A stretch of DNA of 64,000 bases from Muribaculaceae bacterium (GCA_022509185.1 JAFLTS010000004.1:1-64000); one strand, 5' to 3'. Positions 7,658-17,232 are shown, counted from the stretch's first letter. Notes: generated by a model not told the origin, from the sequence alone. Numbers and translations: made by a program.

Positions 7658-9181
7658 TTAAATATTTGGAGTAAACATTAATTTAGCCAGGACACCTCTC
7701 CATATATCATTTGAAAGATTATTATCATTGAGATATCCTCCAAATACGTATAGATAAGGGCATAACCACGTAATCTCATCACCTTCTACTGAATAGGAAA
7801 CCCGGGTATGAGGAAATGTTTTAGATGAAGGTTGAATTGTCCAGGCATCTGAAAGGTTGGCAGAAAGATAATCTTCTGACACAATCACATCGGCATCCTT
7901 TAGTGATGGGAATATTTCCGGTAGTTGCATTGAATCATTAGCTTTGCTCCAGTGCACTCCATTGTCGTAGGAGAGATAAACCTCTCTGTTCATTTCTTCG
8001 CTTTCCAAAACACCACCAAACAAAAGCCAGATTTCCATTTCCCTTTGAAGGAAAAGATATGGTGTCTCACGGAAAATAATATATCGTGCCATCATTGGAT
8101 ATTGTAAAGGAGGAAGATATCCTTGATTTATTACAGCCCATGTCCGGCCATCGAAAGCCCATACATCTGAGGATATTTCTCCTGAAGAAGTTACTCCACC
8201 TACCATAATTGCATAAGATTGAGGAGTCCAGGATGAATCTACAATCCCTAAAGTAGATGATTGATTCAAAGGAAAATTATCTTCCAGCAGACTTTCAGGT
8301 ATTTTCCCATCGTTAGGATATGACGAGTGGTAATATGTATTGTCAACTTCCTTTATTCCCAAAAGATAACCGTTGTAATTACCCAGGATATTTGTCCAGA
8401 TCTCTCCGACATTGTTCCAATCAATACCATCCGGGGAAGAGTAAAGATACCCCGCTTCATCCAATACCCAGAATTTATTGTCTGAGTAAGCAAATGATCC
8501 CATTCTTGGAACAAAGTTGAAATCCAGAGATTGTTTGTCCCATTCCCCTTCATTAAGATCATCACAGACGGCAAAAGTGTATTGACCATTATATTCCTCC
8601 ACGAAAGTATAAGTCAAGGGTTTCACATATAATGTTTTTTGAGCTACCGGTTTTTCATATCTTGCGGGGAGGGGAGAAGTGGCCAGTTTATCCCACATAA
8701 GGGAATCAGGGTTCTGTTTATGTACATTCACCTTAATATGATATGTGAATGCATTTAAACCATCGGCAGCTATAACTTTAAGAGCAACAGGAGAGGAAAA
8801 GTCAATACTATCTTCAGGATTGGTGAGATAATTGACAACAGTATCTTTTTCATTGTCTTTGACAAATGTCAGTTCTGCTTTTGTCATAGAGTTGGCAAAA
8901 GTGATTACAGGAATAAGTCTGCTTACATCAGTGCCTTTTGGTAACGAGTCCGCGTTGAATATCACACCCGTGTTGAGGTCGATAGAAAAAAACACGGAGT
9001 CAATATCAGAAAGAACCTTATCGTTTTCCTTTAAATAAAAATTCTTTATAGCAACAGTTGACGGGGTAACCACAATATTGTTATCCTCATCAGAAGATTT
9101 GGAATTACAAGATACGGCTGAAATGATAAAGAGCGCCAATACCTGTAGAAAAATTAGTTGTCTTTTTTTTATCGATGACAT
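7658..9181 (-). CDS. DUF6242 lipoprotein, propeller-like
   Basis: A 507-residue lipoprotein. The signal has a lipobox (ISAVSC, Cys25), and the residues after it are acidic (NSKSSDEDNN), as in Bacteroidetes surface lipoproteins. The N-terminal third resembles the cadherin-like repeat of DUF6242 (residues 40-150). The rest has repeated aromatic blade-like segments (YSSPDGIDWNNVGEIW, VYLSYDNGVHWSKAND), suggesting a kelch or BNR propeller. It is the first gene of the envelope operon and has a promoter at 9238. Function is unknown; ligand or glycan binding at the surface is a guess. Confidence 0.75.
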   Translation of the reverse strand: MSSIKKRQLIFLQVLALFIISAVSCNSKSSDEDNNIVVTPSTVAIKNFYLKENDKVLSDIDSVFFSIDLNTGVIFNADSLPKGTDVSRLIPVITFANSMTKAELTFVKDNEKDTVVNYLTNPEDSIDFSSPVALKVIAADGLNAFTYHIKVNVHKQNPDSLMWDKLATSPLPARYEKPVAQKTLYVKPLTYTFVEEYNGQYTFAVCDDLNEGEWDKQSLDFNFVPRMGSFAYSDNKFWVLDEAGYLYSSPDGIDWNNVGEIWTNILGNYNGYLLGIKEVDNTYYHSSYPNDGKIPESLLEDNFPLNQSSTLGIVDSSWTPQSYAIMVGGVTSSGEISSDVWAFDGRTWAVINQGYLPPLQYPMMARYIIFRETPYLFLQREMEIWLLFGGVLESEEMNREVYLSYDNGVHWSKANDSMQLPEIFPSLKDADVIVSEDYLSANLSDAWTIQPSSKTFPHTRVSYSVEGDEITWLCPYLYVFGGYLNDNNLSNDIWRGVLAKLMFTPNI

Positions 9182-9237
9182 TCCTGAAGGGAGGTCTTAA
9201 ATACTTGCGAAAGGTTAGTTTTTTTGTTTACAATCTG

Positions 9238-9245
9238 CAAATTTA
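9238..9245 (-). promoter_or_regulatory. Promoter of the envelope operon
   Basis: Minus strand TAAATTTG (TAnnTTTG type), about 57 bases before the ATG at 9181. This would be the main start for the DUF6242-uppS-bamA-murI transcript. No clear -33 box. Confidence 0.5.
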
Positions 9246-9314
9246 GTATTTCTTGTCTAAATATTATGTGAAAAAAGGATGCATTTTATTTAGGCCGAGG
9301 ATTTTTAGGCCTTT

Positions 9315-10244
9315 TTAACGTCTATAAGTTAGAATCAAGTTGTTGCCACTATGCCGAGTATTGATCAATCTAAGACCCGACGGAAGTGAAGGAGCAGCAA
9401 GACCTTTTTCTATATCAAATGGTGCCGTTTCTATACGGATTTCATCATATAATCCAGCTTGGAGAAAACTATTTAGAAGTTTTTGCCCTCCTTCAACCAT
9501 CAGACTTATAAAGCCTCTTTTTCTAAGATCCTTAGCAAAATTTACACAATTGAAATTTCCGGAGGCAACAAATTTTTCAGGAGAGTTTCCGCCCCAAAAT
9601 CTTACATTTAAAGCCGGTGTGTCAATTCTCTGCGTGTTAGCTCCCACTATTATTGCATCCGTATTTGCTCTTTCCCGATGCATCCAAATCAAAGAAAGAG
9701 GTGAGGAGAACTTCACAGAAACAGGTTCTTCATTATTAAAAGCTGCGATGTATCCATCAGCACTTTGAGCCCATTTCAGAATAATCCATGGAAATTCTGA
9801 TTGTTGAGCTTTAATGAAGCGAACATTTATGTTCTTACATTCCTGTTCGAGACATCCTTTTATAACTTCTATTCCGGCTTCCTCTAAAATTCTGATTCCT
9901 TTGCCGGCAACCAGAGGGTTAGGATCTGTTGTACCCACTACCACACGATGTATCCCGGTATTTACAATCAAATCGGCACATGGAGGGGTTTTCCCATGAT
10001 GAGCACATGGTTCGAGAGTTACATACATTGTTGAGTCCCGGAGTCTGTGTCGGTCTTCTGGATTTACTGAATTAATTGCATTTACTTCTGCATGAGGACC
10101 TCCATGAAAAGCATGAAATCCTTCTCCGATAATTTTGTCATTGCTAACGATGACAGCACCGACCATAGGATTGGGCGATACCCTTCCCTCGCCGTTTCGG
10201 GCAAGTTGAAGGGCACGCACCATGTATTTTTCATCAATTTTCAA
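9315..10244 (-). CDS. ribD: Riboflavin biosynthesis deaminase/reductase RibD
   Basis: Carries out two successive steps of riboflavin synthesis in the cytosol. The N-terminal deaminase domain (residues 1-145) has the zinc motifs HAEVNAI and PCAHHGKTPPCADLI. The C-terminal part (about 150-309) is the reductase, with LKWAQSADGYIA and SLMVEGGQKLLNSF. At 309 residues it is shorter than many RibD proteins (340-370), mainly in the reductase domain. I keep the TTG start at 10244, because the family-conserved DEKYMVRALQLA would be cut by the next ATG; it overlaps the stop of the upstream gene by 11 bases. Confidence 0.92.
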   Translation of the reverse strand: MKIDEKYMVRALQLARNGEGRVSPNPMVGAVIVSNDKIIGEGFHAFHGGPHAEVNAINSVNPEDRHRLRDSTMYVTLEPCAHHGKTPPCADLIVNTGIHRVVVGTTDPNPLVAGKGIRILEEAGIEVIKGCLEQECKNINVRFIKAQQSEFPWIILKWAQSADGYIAAFNNEEPVSVKFSSPLSLIWMHRERANTDAIIVGANTQRIDTPALNVRFWGGNSPEKFVASGNFNCVNFAKDLRKRGFISLMVEGGQKLLNSFLQAGLYDEIRIETAPFDIEKGLAAPSLPSGLRLINTRHSGNNLILTYRR

Positions 10245-12342
10245 AACCGCGCAATCTTAAGAGAGCGTGAGCATCAGGTTTATGACCTCTGAATCTTTCA
10301 AAGAGTACCATTGGATCTTCCGTATCTCCTGTTTCCAGAATAGTTGCCTTGAAACTGGCTGCTGTATCAGGATCAAAGATTCCATTCTCTTCAAATAATT
10401 CGAAAGCATCAGCTTCAAGCACCTGACTCCAAAGATAGGTGTAATATCCTGAAGCATAACCATCGTCTCCAAAGATATGTTTAAAATATGGAGATCTGTA
10501 ACGGTAAGTAATTTCTTCAGGCATTCCTATTTTCTCGGCCACCACAGCTTCAAATGAAGGAACATCTATATCTTTCCCGTCTGTTTTTCCCCATTCAAGG
10601 TCCAGAAGGGCAGCCCCGGCAAGTTCGGTAGTTATGAATCCTAGATTGAATTTAGATGCATTGTTAAGTTTCTCTATCAGTTCATCAGGAATGGTTTCTC
10701 CTGTTTTATAATGCTTGGCATATTCTTTAAGTAATTCAGGTGCGAAAGCCCAATGTTCATTTATCTGAGAACACATTTCTACATAATCTCTGTCAACATT
10801 GGTTCCTGCAATAGAACGATAAGGGGCCTGTGAAAGGATCGATTGCAGAGCGTGGCCGAATTCATGGAAAGTGGTTTCCACCTCATCGATAGTAAGAAGA
10901 GAGGGTGTATCTCCAGCCGGACGAGTGAAATTTCCTACATTATAAACAATGGGACGTCTCGGTCCTTCTTCATAGAGGCCTGAACTTTGCATTTGATCCA
11001 TCCATGCTCCCTGACGTTTGGTAGCTCTCGGGAAATAATCGTTCATAAACACAGCTACATGTTCTCCAGTTTTACTGTCTACTACGTCATAGACAGTGAC
11101 TTCATCCATATATTTGGGAGCATCAGGCATTTCCACCATTTTGATGCCCCAAAGTTTCTCTGCCGCGCTGAAGAGTCCATTCAAAACATTTTCTAAAGAA
11201 AAATAAGGTCTTACTTCGTTTTCATCAAGATCATATTTTTTCTTTTTAACTTTTTCAGCGTAATAATAATAATCCCAGGGAGCGATTTTAAAATTACCAC
11301 CTTCTTCATCAACGATGGCTTGCATGTCTGCCACTTCTTCATGACTACGCTTAACAGCGGGTTCAAATACTTGAAGGAGGAGGTTGGTTGCTGCTTCCGG
11401 AGTACCCGCCATAACTCGCGATGTCATCATTTGAGCGAAATTGTCAAATCCCATTATTTTTGCTTTTTTGGCACGTAGGGCTACAATTTGCTTAATCACG
11501 GGATAATTATTGTTTTCGCCAAAAGATGCCAGGGAAGTATAACCTTTATAGATTGCTTCACGTAATCCTCTGTTCTGAGAGTATTGCAATACAGGCAGAC
11601 GGCTTGGTGCGTGAAGTGTAAACACCCATAATCCATCAAGTCCTTTAGCTTTTGCTTCCTCTTTTGCAACCGCTATTGATGATTCGGGAAGACCTGCAAG
11701 ATCATTTTCATCATATACTGTTACGAAGAAAGCATTTGTAGCATTCAAAAGATTTTTATTGTATTGGATGAAAAGTTTTGAAAGTTCATCATTTACCTGA
11801 ATAAGTTCCTGTTTCTTTTCCTGGGAAAGAGCGGCACCTTGTTGTTCGAATTCACGATAATATTTTTCGACCACCCTTTTCTGTACGGGATTAAGATTTA
11901 GATTTTCACGATTGTCGTAAACCGCCTTAATTTTTTGAAAAAGAGCGTCATTAAGATTCACATTATTGGAAGCTTGATTTAACAGGGGGATTGCCTCTTC
12001 TGCCATCTGAGCGAATTCATCTGTTGACAGGGCTCCGTCATAATGATAAAAGACAGCAGCAACACGGTCTAATATCGGAGACAGGTTTTCAAGAGGTAAA
12101 ATAGTATTTTCGAAATCAGGTTTAGCCGTGTTATCGGTTATAGACTTTATATTCCGATCTTGCTGTTCGATACCGGCCTTAATTGCAGGTATAAAATCAG
12201 CGATGGAGATTTGCTCGAAAGGAGGAATCTGATATACCGTTGTATAGGGAGTCAAGAACGGGTTTTGATGTTCATCAGCCATGATTGATGGGGTTAATGC
12301 GAAGCAACATAAGGTGGCTGCCGCGATCTTTTGTAATTTCAT
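10234..12342 (-). CDS. M3 family metallopeptidase (peptidyl-dipeptidase Dcp-like)
   Basis: A 702-residue zinc peptidase of the thimet/Dcp family, which trims dipeptides or cleaves short peptides. The zinc motif HEFGH is at about residue 491 and the C-terminal RYRSPYFKHIFGDDGYASGYYTY region is typical of Dcp. I place the start at ATG 12342, because a TATATTTG promoter box (12373-12380) overlaps a longer open frame. The N-terminus is then a proper signal peptide (MKLQKIAAATLCCFALTPSIMA), so the enzyme should be periplasmic. Its end overlaps ribD. Confidence 0.92.
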   Translation of the reverse strand: MKLQKIAAATLCCFALTPSIMADEHQNPFLTPYTTVYQIPPFEQISIADFIPAIKAGIEQQDRNIKSITDNTAKPDFENTILPLENLSPILDRVAAVFYHYDGALSTDEFAQMAEEAIPLLNQASNNVNLNDALFQKIKAVYDNRENLNLNPVQKRVVEKYYREFEQQGAALSQEKKQELIQVNDELSKLFIQYNKNLLNATNAFFVTVYDENDLAGLPESSIAVAKEEAKAKGLDGLWVFTLHAPSRLPVLQYSQNRGLREAIYKGYTSLASFGENNNYPVIKQIVALRAKKAKIMGFDNFAQMMTSRVMAGTPEAATNLLLQVFEPAVKRSHEEVADMQAIVDEEGGNFKIAPWDYYYYAEKVKKKKYDLDENEVRPYFSLENVLNGLFSAAEKLWGIKMVEMPDAPKYMDEVTVYDVVDSKTGEHVAVFMNDYFPRATKRQGAWMDQMQSSGLYEEGPRRPIVYNVGNFTRPAGDTPSLLTIDEVETTFHEFGHALQSILSQAPYRSIAGTNVDRDYVEMCSQINEHWAFAPELLKEYAKHYKTGETIPDELIEKLNNASKFNLGFITTELAGAALLDLEWGKTDGKDIDVPSFEAVVAEKIGMPEEITYRYRSPYFKHIFGDDGYASGYYTYLWSQVLEADAFELFEENGIFDPDTAASFKATILETGDTEDPMVLFERFRGHKPDAHALLRLRGFEN

Positions 12343-12372
12343 TTTATAAAATTTGTTTTGATTTCTTCTTTG

Positions 12373-12380
12373 CAAATATA
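12373..12380 (-). promoter_or_regulatory. -7 box for the M3 peptidase gene
   Basis: Minus strand TATATTTG, matching TAnnTTTG, with a predicted start about 25 bases before ATG 12342. A TTTG lies 17 bases upstream (12398-12401), slightly short of ideal spacing. It helps fix the start of the peptidase. Confidence 0.55.
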
Positions 12381-12386
12381 GCTTTT

Positions 12387-13496
12387 TTACTTGAATTCAA
12401 ATTCTCCTATAAGCGGATAGTGATCTGAAGAATTTATTTTACCCACATTTAGATCGAGAGCTTCAATAGGGCCTCTGTAAAGCATCTGGTCGATATGGAA
12501 ATAAAAAGCATGCAAATTGTATGTGATAGCAGGCCCGAAATTAGTTTCTGCGTAAGCATCACGCAGGTCGGTGCCACGTATAATATTATATGTCCATGAG
12601 GAAGGAACGTCATTAAAATCACCACATACAATAAGAGGTATATCGGGAGAAAGGTCATCTATATCCTCACGTAATTTAATAGCGACATCGGCTCTTTTAC
12701 GAAAAGCGTTACGAAGTTTCTGACGAATGCTTCCTTTGAATTCTTTCATACTGGATTTGGCTGATTCCATAGAATTTATATCAGTCACCACCATTCTTTC
12801 TTCTTCCGAAAGACCATAGGAATAAAGATGCACCATGGCAATAAGCAAAGTCTTGTTTTGTGGAAACTCAACCTGAAAAAAGTCAAAGCCCGACTTGTCA
12901 TTGCTATCATATGCAATTCTTTCCAGGCGTTTAACCGGATATTTAGAAATCACTTTCAAATCTGTAGAGGTTAGCCCGGCTTTAAAAGGGTAAAGCTCAA
13001 AAAGTACGTTCTTAAGACTATCTGAGAAATTAGGAATTTCAGACTTCTTAAAATCCTTCAGCTCAGCGAGACATATTATATCAGCATCGGAATCGATCAT
13101 ATATTCGATGGCCCGATTTCCAAGATAATCAGGTTTGCGGATATCTTTCGCATGGAGCACATTCCAGGATATAATTTTAAAAATTTGTCCTGATCCTGTA
13201 GCAATTCTTTTTGATCCTAAAGGGAATGCATTGCTTAAAGGAGTAAGGCACACCACAATTGTAATAATACCCAGACCGCAGAAAAAAATTTTTCTTGATA
13301 TAGCCCAAAACACTATTAAAACAATTGAGAGAATAGCGAGATAAGGAAGTGCAAGGCAAAAGAGAGATGGTAAAGCGAGATAATCAGGATTTATACTTCC
13401 ACCAAAGGCAGCCACAACCGTCGCTACATATATCACAATAGATATAATGCGCATTGCTGTAAAGAAAAAGGGGCTGAGAATTTTGGTCAGTATCAT
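12387..13496 (-). CDS. Membrane-anchored endonuclease/exonuclease/phosphatase family protein
   Basis: A 369-residue protein with three or so N-terminal membrane segments (about residues 10-100) followed by an EEP domain. Visible EEP motifs are ISWNVLHAKD, CLAELKDF, VHLYSYG, VCGDFNDVPSSWTYN and the C-terminal SSDHYPLIGEF, which hold the metal-binding Asn, Glu, Asp, Asn and His. Members cleave nucleic acid or phosphoesters; the substrate cannot be told. It follows the rhomboid gene by 13 bases, and this pair is often adjacent in Bacteroidales, perhaps with a shared role at the inner membrane. Confidence 0.85.
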   Translation of the reverse strand: MILTKILSPFFFTAMRIISIVIYVATVVAAFGGSINPDYLALPSLFCLALPYLAILSIVLIVFWAISRKIFFCGLGIITIVVCLTPLSNAFPLGSKRIATGSGQIFKIISWNVLHAKDIRKPDYLGNRAIEYMIDSDADIICLAELKDFKKSEIPNFSDSLKNVLFELYPFKAGLTSTDLKVISKYPVKRLERIAYDSNDKSGFDFFQVEFPQNKTLLIAMVHLYSYGLSEEERMVVTDINSMESAKSSMKEFKGSIRQKLRNAFRKRADVAIKLREDIDDLSPDIPLIVCGDFNDVPSSWTYNIIRGTDLRDAYAETNFGPAITYNLHAFYFHIDQMLYRGPIEALDLNVGKINSSDHYPLIGEFEFK

Positions 13497-13509
13497 TGGA
13501 ATTTGATAA

Positions 13510-14277
13510 TTAATAGAAAGATTTTCCTCTCAAAGTTCCATTTTTTCTCCAGTAAAGAAGAATCAATATTCCAAAGATCATTCCACCAAGATGGGCAAAG
13601 TGAGCCACGCTGTCGTTTGCATTAAATCCGAGGAAGAATTCAATCACTCCATATCCAATCATCATGTATTTAGCCTTAATTGGAAAGGGTATAAAGAAAA
13701 GATACATAGGTTGGTTTGGGAAAACGAACGCATAACCCAGAAGGAGGCCATAAACTGCACCAGAAGCACCAATTGTGACGAAATTGTTTTTGAAAGAGGT
13801 TATAGCTGATATAAAGGCACTGTCGTGGGAATTGACGGCCTGATCTACAATTTCTTTCATATGACTGAAGGTTAGTCCATTGAGTTTAGCTATCCCGTCT
13901 ACATATTCATGCATCCAGGTGCAAGCCCATACCACTTCCTGTACAAAAGCCGCTCCTATTCCACAAACGAAATAAAACATCAGATATCGTTTGGAGCCCC
14001 AAACCCTTTCCAATATAGAACCGAACATCCATAAAGAAAACATATTGAAAAGCAGATGCCAGGGATTTGTTGGGGCATGTACAAAAAGATAAGTGATAAT
14101 CTGGATTGGGTTAAATTGAGATGCCCCTACAAAGTGGAGTCCTAAAACCCGTATTATTGTATTCCCAAACCGAGGAAATATGGCTTCTATCGCCCAGACA
14201 ATTATATTTATCAAGATGAGGTTTTTGGTAACCGGCGGCATGGCGGTTATAAATCCTCTAAATCCGTTTCTAAACAT
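13510..14277 (-). CDS. Rhomboid family intramembrane serine protease
   Basis: A 255-residue polytopic protein. The catalytic dyad is visible: Ser in GASGAVYG (about residue 172) and His in AHFAHLGGMIFG (about 226). The L1-loop region and the GxxxExxxG-like helix (WHLLFNMFSLWMFGSILE) are present. Rhomboids cut transmembrane segments within the bilayer; the substrate here is unknown. An insertion of about 35 residues, between roughly 120 and 160, separates two membrane helices. It is the first gene of a minus-strand unit and has a TACCTTTG box upstream. Confidence 0.9.
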   Translation of the reverse strand: MFRNGFRGFITAMPPVTKNLILINIIVWAIEAIFPRFGNTIIRVLGLHFVGASQFNPIQIITYLFVHAPTNPWHLLFNMFSLWMFGSILERVWGSKRYLMFYFVCGIGAAFVQEVVWACTWMHEYVDGIAKLNGLTFSHMKEIVDQAVNSHDSAFISAITSFKNNFVTIGASGAVYGLLLGYAFVFPNQPMYLFFIPFPIKAKYMMIGYGVIEFFLGFNANDSVAHFAHLGGMIFGILILLYWRKNGTLRGKSFY

Positions 14278-14299
14278 TTAAATTAAAATATAAGAATTG

Positions 14300-14307
14300 C
14301 AAAGGTA
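14300..14307 (-). promoter_or_regulatory. -7 box for the rhomboid-EEP unit
   Basis: Minus strand TACCTTTG (TAnnTTTG type), 23 bases upstream of ATG 14277. No obvious -33 box. Confidence 0.45.
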
Positions 14308-14422
14308 GTGAAAAATATCTAACTTATTTTATCGGTGTTTTCCCTGTCTTACAACCGGGGATAAAGGCTATTGATGAACAAATATTTCTCTTTCAGCGTT
14401 ATCTTGTTAAGAAAGAAACGCT

Positions 14423-15097
14423 ATGAACATCAAAAAAAGTATTTTATCTCTTGCAGGTTTATTAATGCTTGGATTGAGCTCCTGCAGCACTTTTACATTA
14501 GTGAATTCCGAGGTGTATAATAACGCGGATTTAGCGGATTTTCATACATTCCGTATTATTACTCCCGGAGAGGGGAAGCTTCCGCCGGGAATGGAACTCG
14601 TAACTTATTATAATATCGCTGCGGCAATCCGAGAACAGATGGTAGAAAGAGGATACGTCGAAGATCCCGCATCTCCTATTGTAATCAATATTGGTTTGAC
14701 CGTGAAGAATGAAGTATATACAGAACCAATATCTGCTTTAGCACCTCCTCCACCGCCTCCCGGCCCGATGGGACCTCCCCCGGGTCCAATGAACTGGTTT
14801 CCTTATGGAGGACCTGGTCCTTATCCCGGTTATGCTCCATATTTCATGATGCCGCGTGCTTATTATTGGAATCCAAATGCGCAGGTTGTAACCGGTATAT
14901 ATAAAGAAGGTGTGCTTACAATGGATATTGTGGATATGGCAACCAAGGTAGCCTTATTCTCATCATCTGTGGCTACAATTTTGGAAAATGGAGATTCCCA
15001 ATTCAGAAACTTATCGGGAATAGCGCAAGCGGTCCAGACTTTATTTGAAAAATATCCGGTACCATTATTGCCTCAATACAGAAATCAGAAAAAATAA
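14423..15097 (+). CDS. DUF4136 lipoprotein
   Basis: A 224-residue lipoprotein with lipobox LSSC (Cys21) and a DUF4136-type body: FHTFRIITPGEGKLPPG, a conserved second strand region (PIVINIGLTVKNEVY) and a C-terminal half that ends in an amphipathic helix (AQAVQTLFEKYP). A Pro/Gly/Tyr-rich stretch at about residues 107-155 interrupts the domain. Family function is unknown; it is thought to be an envelope lipoprotein. Its TAA stop is followed at once, in the same frame, by the TTG start of prmC, so the two genes are coupled. Confidence 0.8.
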   Translation: MNIKKSILSLAGLLMLGLSSCSTFTLVNSEVYNNADLADFHTFRIITPGEGKLPPGMELVTYYNIAAAIREQMVERGYVEDPASPIVINIGLTVKNEVYTEPISALAPPPPPPGPMGPPPGPMNWFPYGGPGPYPGYAPYFMMPRAYYWNPNAQVVTGIYKEGVLTMDIVDMATKVALFSSSVATILENGDSQFRNLSGIAQAVQTLFEKYPVPLLPQYRNQKK

Positions 15098-15937
15098 TTG
15101 CAAGAGGTAATCAACAAATTAAGAAAAGCTCTTATTCCCATATACGGAAAAGGGGAAACTGAAGCTATTATCAGATTGATCTTCTATTACGTAAAAGGAT
15201 GGAAGATCACTGATATGTTAATACATAGCCGGGAAGATCTTTCCCCATTCGTGAAAGAGGAGATTGACAAGATATTGCAAAGACTTTTAAAAAACGAGCC
15301 AATCCAATATATTGTGGGAGAGGCCAGGTTTCATGGTCTTGATCTAAAAATAAGGCCCGGAGTATTAATACCGAGACCTGAGACAGAGGAATTGGTGGAT
15401 ATTATTATAGATGATTATAAAAGTAAGGAAGACCTTAAGATTTTAGATCTTTGTACCGGTAGCGGTTGTATAGCAATAGCTTTATCAATTAATCTTCCTT
15501 TTTCAGAGGTAACAGCTGTAGATATTTCAACTGAAGCTATTGAAATGGCAAAAGAAAATTCTACTCTTTTAAAAAGGAAAATAAATTTGATAAAAGAAGA
15601 TATCTTTGAATGGGATCCTAAGGAAAATTATGATATCATAGTTTCTAATCCTCCCTATGTAATGGATAAAGAGGCTTTGACGATGGAAAAAAATGTATTG
15701 GATTACGAGCCTCATGAAGCCTTGTTTGTGAGAAATGAAAATCCCCTTGTGTTTTATCGAAGAATAGCTGATATCGGGTTGAATGCCCTTAAAGATAACG
15801 GCAGGTTATATTTTGAAATAAATCCTCTATTAGCGGATGAACTTAAAGAGATGATGAAGACTATGGGGTATTCAGACGTTGATTTAATCAGGGACTCCTT
15901 TGGCAAATTAAGATTTCTGCGTTGCACCCGTATTTAA
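15098..15937 (+). CDS. prmC: Peptide chain release factor N5-glutamine methyltransferase
   Basis: Methylates the GGQ glutamine of release factors RF1 and RF2. At 279 residues it has the N-terminal helical domain, then a Rossmann methyltransferase fold with LDLCTGSGCIAIAL (SAM site) and the diagnostic NPPY motif (IVSNPPYVM, about residue 187). TTG at 15098 is the only start that keeps the full N-terminal domain, since the preceding codon is the stop of the DUF4136 gene. recX begins 4 bases downstream. Confidence 0.92.
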   Translation: MQEVINKLRKALIPIYGKGETEAIIRLIFYYVKGWKITDMLIHSREDLSPFVKEEIDKILQRLLKNEPIQYIVGEARFHGLDLKIRPGVLIPRPETEELVDIIIDDYKSKEDLKILDLCTGSGCIAIALSINLPFSEVTAVDISTEAIEMAKENSTLLKRKINLIKEDIFEWDPKENYDIIVSNPPYVMDKEALTMEKNVLDYEPHEALFVRNENPLVFYRRIADIGLNALKDNGRLYFEINPLLADELKEMMKTMGYSDVDLIRDSFGKLRFLRCTRI

Positions 15938-15941
15938 GATT

Positions 15942-16436
15942 ATGACAAAAAAGCCTGTAAGCAAGGAAAAAGCTTTAAGCCGGCTGGAAACTTTATGTAG
16001 CCGTTCGGAGCAATGTGAAAATGATCTTAATAGGAAAATGATATTATGGGGAGTCTCATCTGACTCAAGAAGAGAAATCATCGGGATTCTCAAGGCCAAT
16101 AAATTTTTGGATGACTCAAGATTTGCCCTAAGCTATGCCCATGATAAGGCAAAATTTTCCGCTTGGGGGCCCTATAAAATTAAAGCGGAACTTATACGCA
16201 GAAAGATATCTTCAACTGATATAAAAAATTCTCTTGCAAGTATTGATTCATCTATTTGGAAGGCAGGACTTATAAAATGCGCCGTGGCTAAAACGAAAGG
16301 AATGATTCTGACCGGAGAGGAAGGCTTTGAAAATGGAAGGAAAGTTTTCCGTTATCTAATCAGTCGTGGTTTTCCTTCAGCCGCTTCTTCAAGGATTATC
16401 AATTTCTTGAAAAGAAAACAAATTGAAGCCACATGA
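15942..16436 (+). CDS. recX: Regulatory protein RecX
   Basis: A 164-residue all-helical protein that modulates RecA filaments during homologous recombination. The family layout of three-helix repeats is visible, with KALSRLETLCSRSEQCENDL, NKFLDDSRFALSYAHDKA and GPYKIKAELIRRKIS. RecX is encoded here away from recA. It starts 4 bases after prmC and overlaps the next gene, comF, by ATGA. The length is normal for the family. Confidence 0.9.
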   Translation: MTKKPVSKEKALSRLETLCSRSEQCENDLNRKMILWGVSSDSRREIIGILKANKFLDDSRFALSYAHDKAKFSAWGPYKIKAELIRRKISSTDIKNSLASIDSSIWKAGLIKCAVAKTKGMILTGEEGFENGRKVFRYLISRGFPSAASSRIINFLKRKQIEAT

Positions 16437-17122
16437 ATCGTTGGTGGAACGATATCCTTAACTTGTTTTTCCCGGCACAATGTCATTTATGTGGAAATTT
16501 ATTGTCTCCGGGTGAAAGATTTATTTGTCTTCCATGCACTGAAGCTCTTCCACGTACCGGTTATCATAGAAGTCACCGAAATCCTATGGAAGAGAGATTT
16601 GCCGGCCAATTCCCCTTTGTTAGGGCAACGGGCCATTTCTTTTATACCAGAGGATCCTCCTTGTCCCAGTTGATTCAAGATATGAAATACCGTAATTTTC
16701 CTTCCATTGGAGATAAAATGGGAGAAATTGCCGGGAGAGAACTTTTTTCAACTGGTTTTCTTAATGAGATAGATTTATTAGTACCATTGCCAATGCATTT
16801 TATGAAGAAGGCACGAAGGGGATACAACCAGACTGATCATATTGCTTCCGGTTTAAGTAAGGCAACAGGTATCCCGGTATTGGATGCAATGAAAATGACC
16901 CGAAGGAGAAAGACGCAGACATCATTATCTCGGAGCGAAAGAATGATCAATGCCCATGATTTATTTACTCACCGTAAGGGTATTGATCTGAATGGGAAAG
17001 GGGTGCTATTGGTTGATGATATATGTACCACGGGTGCTACCATGGCTGCTGCTGCCGAAGCTTTGACAGCTTCTTTCCCGGATATCAGGCTATCTCTCTT
17101 TGCCCTGGGAGTAACTTTCTGA
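16433..17122 (+). CDS. comF: ComF family phosphoribosyltransferase-like protein
   Basis: A 229-residue ComF/GntX-type protein, linked in other bacteria to DNA uptake and to use of imported DNA. The N-terminus has a zinc-finger-like set of cysteines (FPAQCHLCG and FICLPC). The PRPP motif is VLLVDDICTTGATM near residue 195. It shares ATGA with recX, so prmC-recX-comF form one unit. Whether this organism takes up DNA cannot be told from the window. Confidence 0.9.
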   Translation: MNRWWNDILNLFFPAQCHLCGNLLSPGERFICLPCTEALPRTGYHRSHRNPMEERFAGQFPFVRATGHFFYTRGSSLSQLIQDMKYRNFPSIGDKMGEIAGRELFSTGFLNEIDLLVPLPMHFMKKARRGYNQTDHIASGLSKATGIPVLDAMKMTRRRKTQTSLSRSERMINAHDLFTHRKGIDLNGKGVLLVDDICTTGATMAAAAEALTASFPDIRLSLFALGVTF

Positions 17123-17232
17123 AAGTCATATATTTTTATTTTAAAAAGTTTAGAAGATTCCGATATTGAATTCCAACCTTTTATTCCTAATTATGTTATA
17201 ATTATAAAGTAAAATTAAAAAAAGTCATAATT

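Noticed and set aside
9292..9312. Hairpin AGGCC/GGCCT as a ribD terminator
   Set aside because: Only five base pairs, and the T run is on the plus side where no gene ends; too weak for a call.
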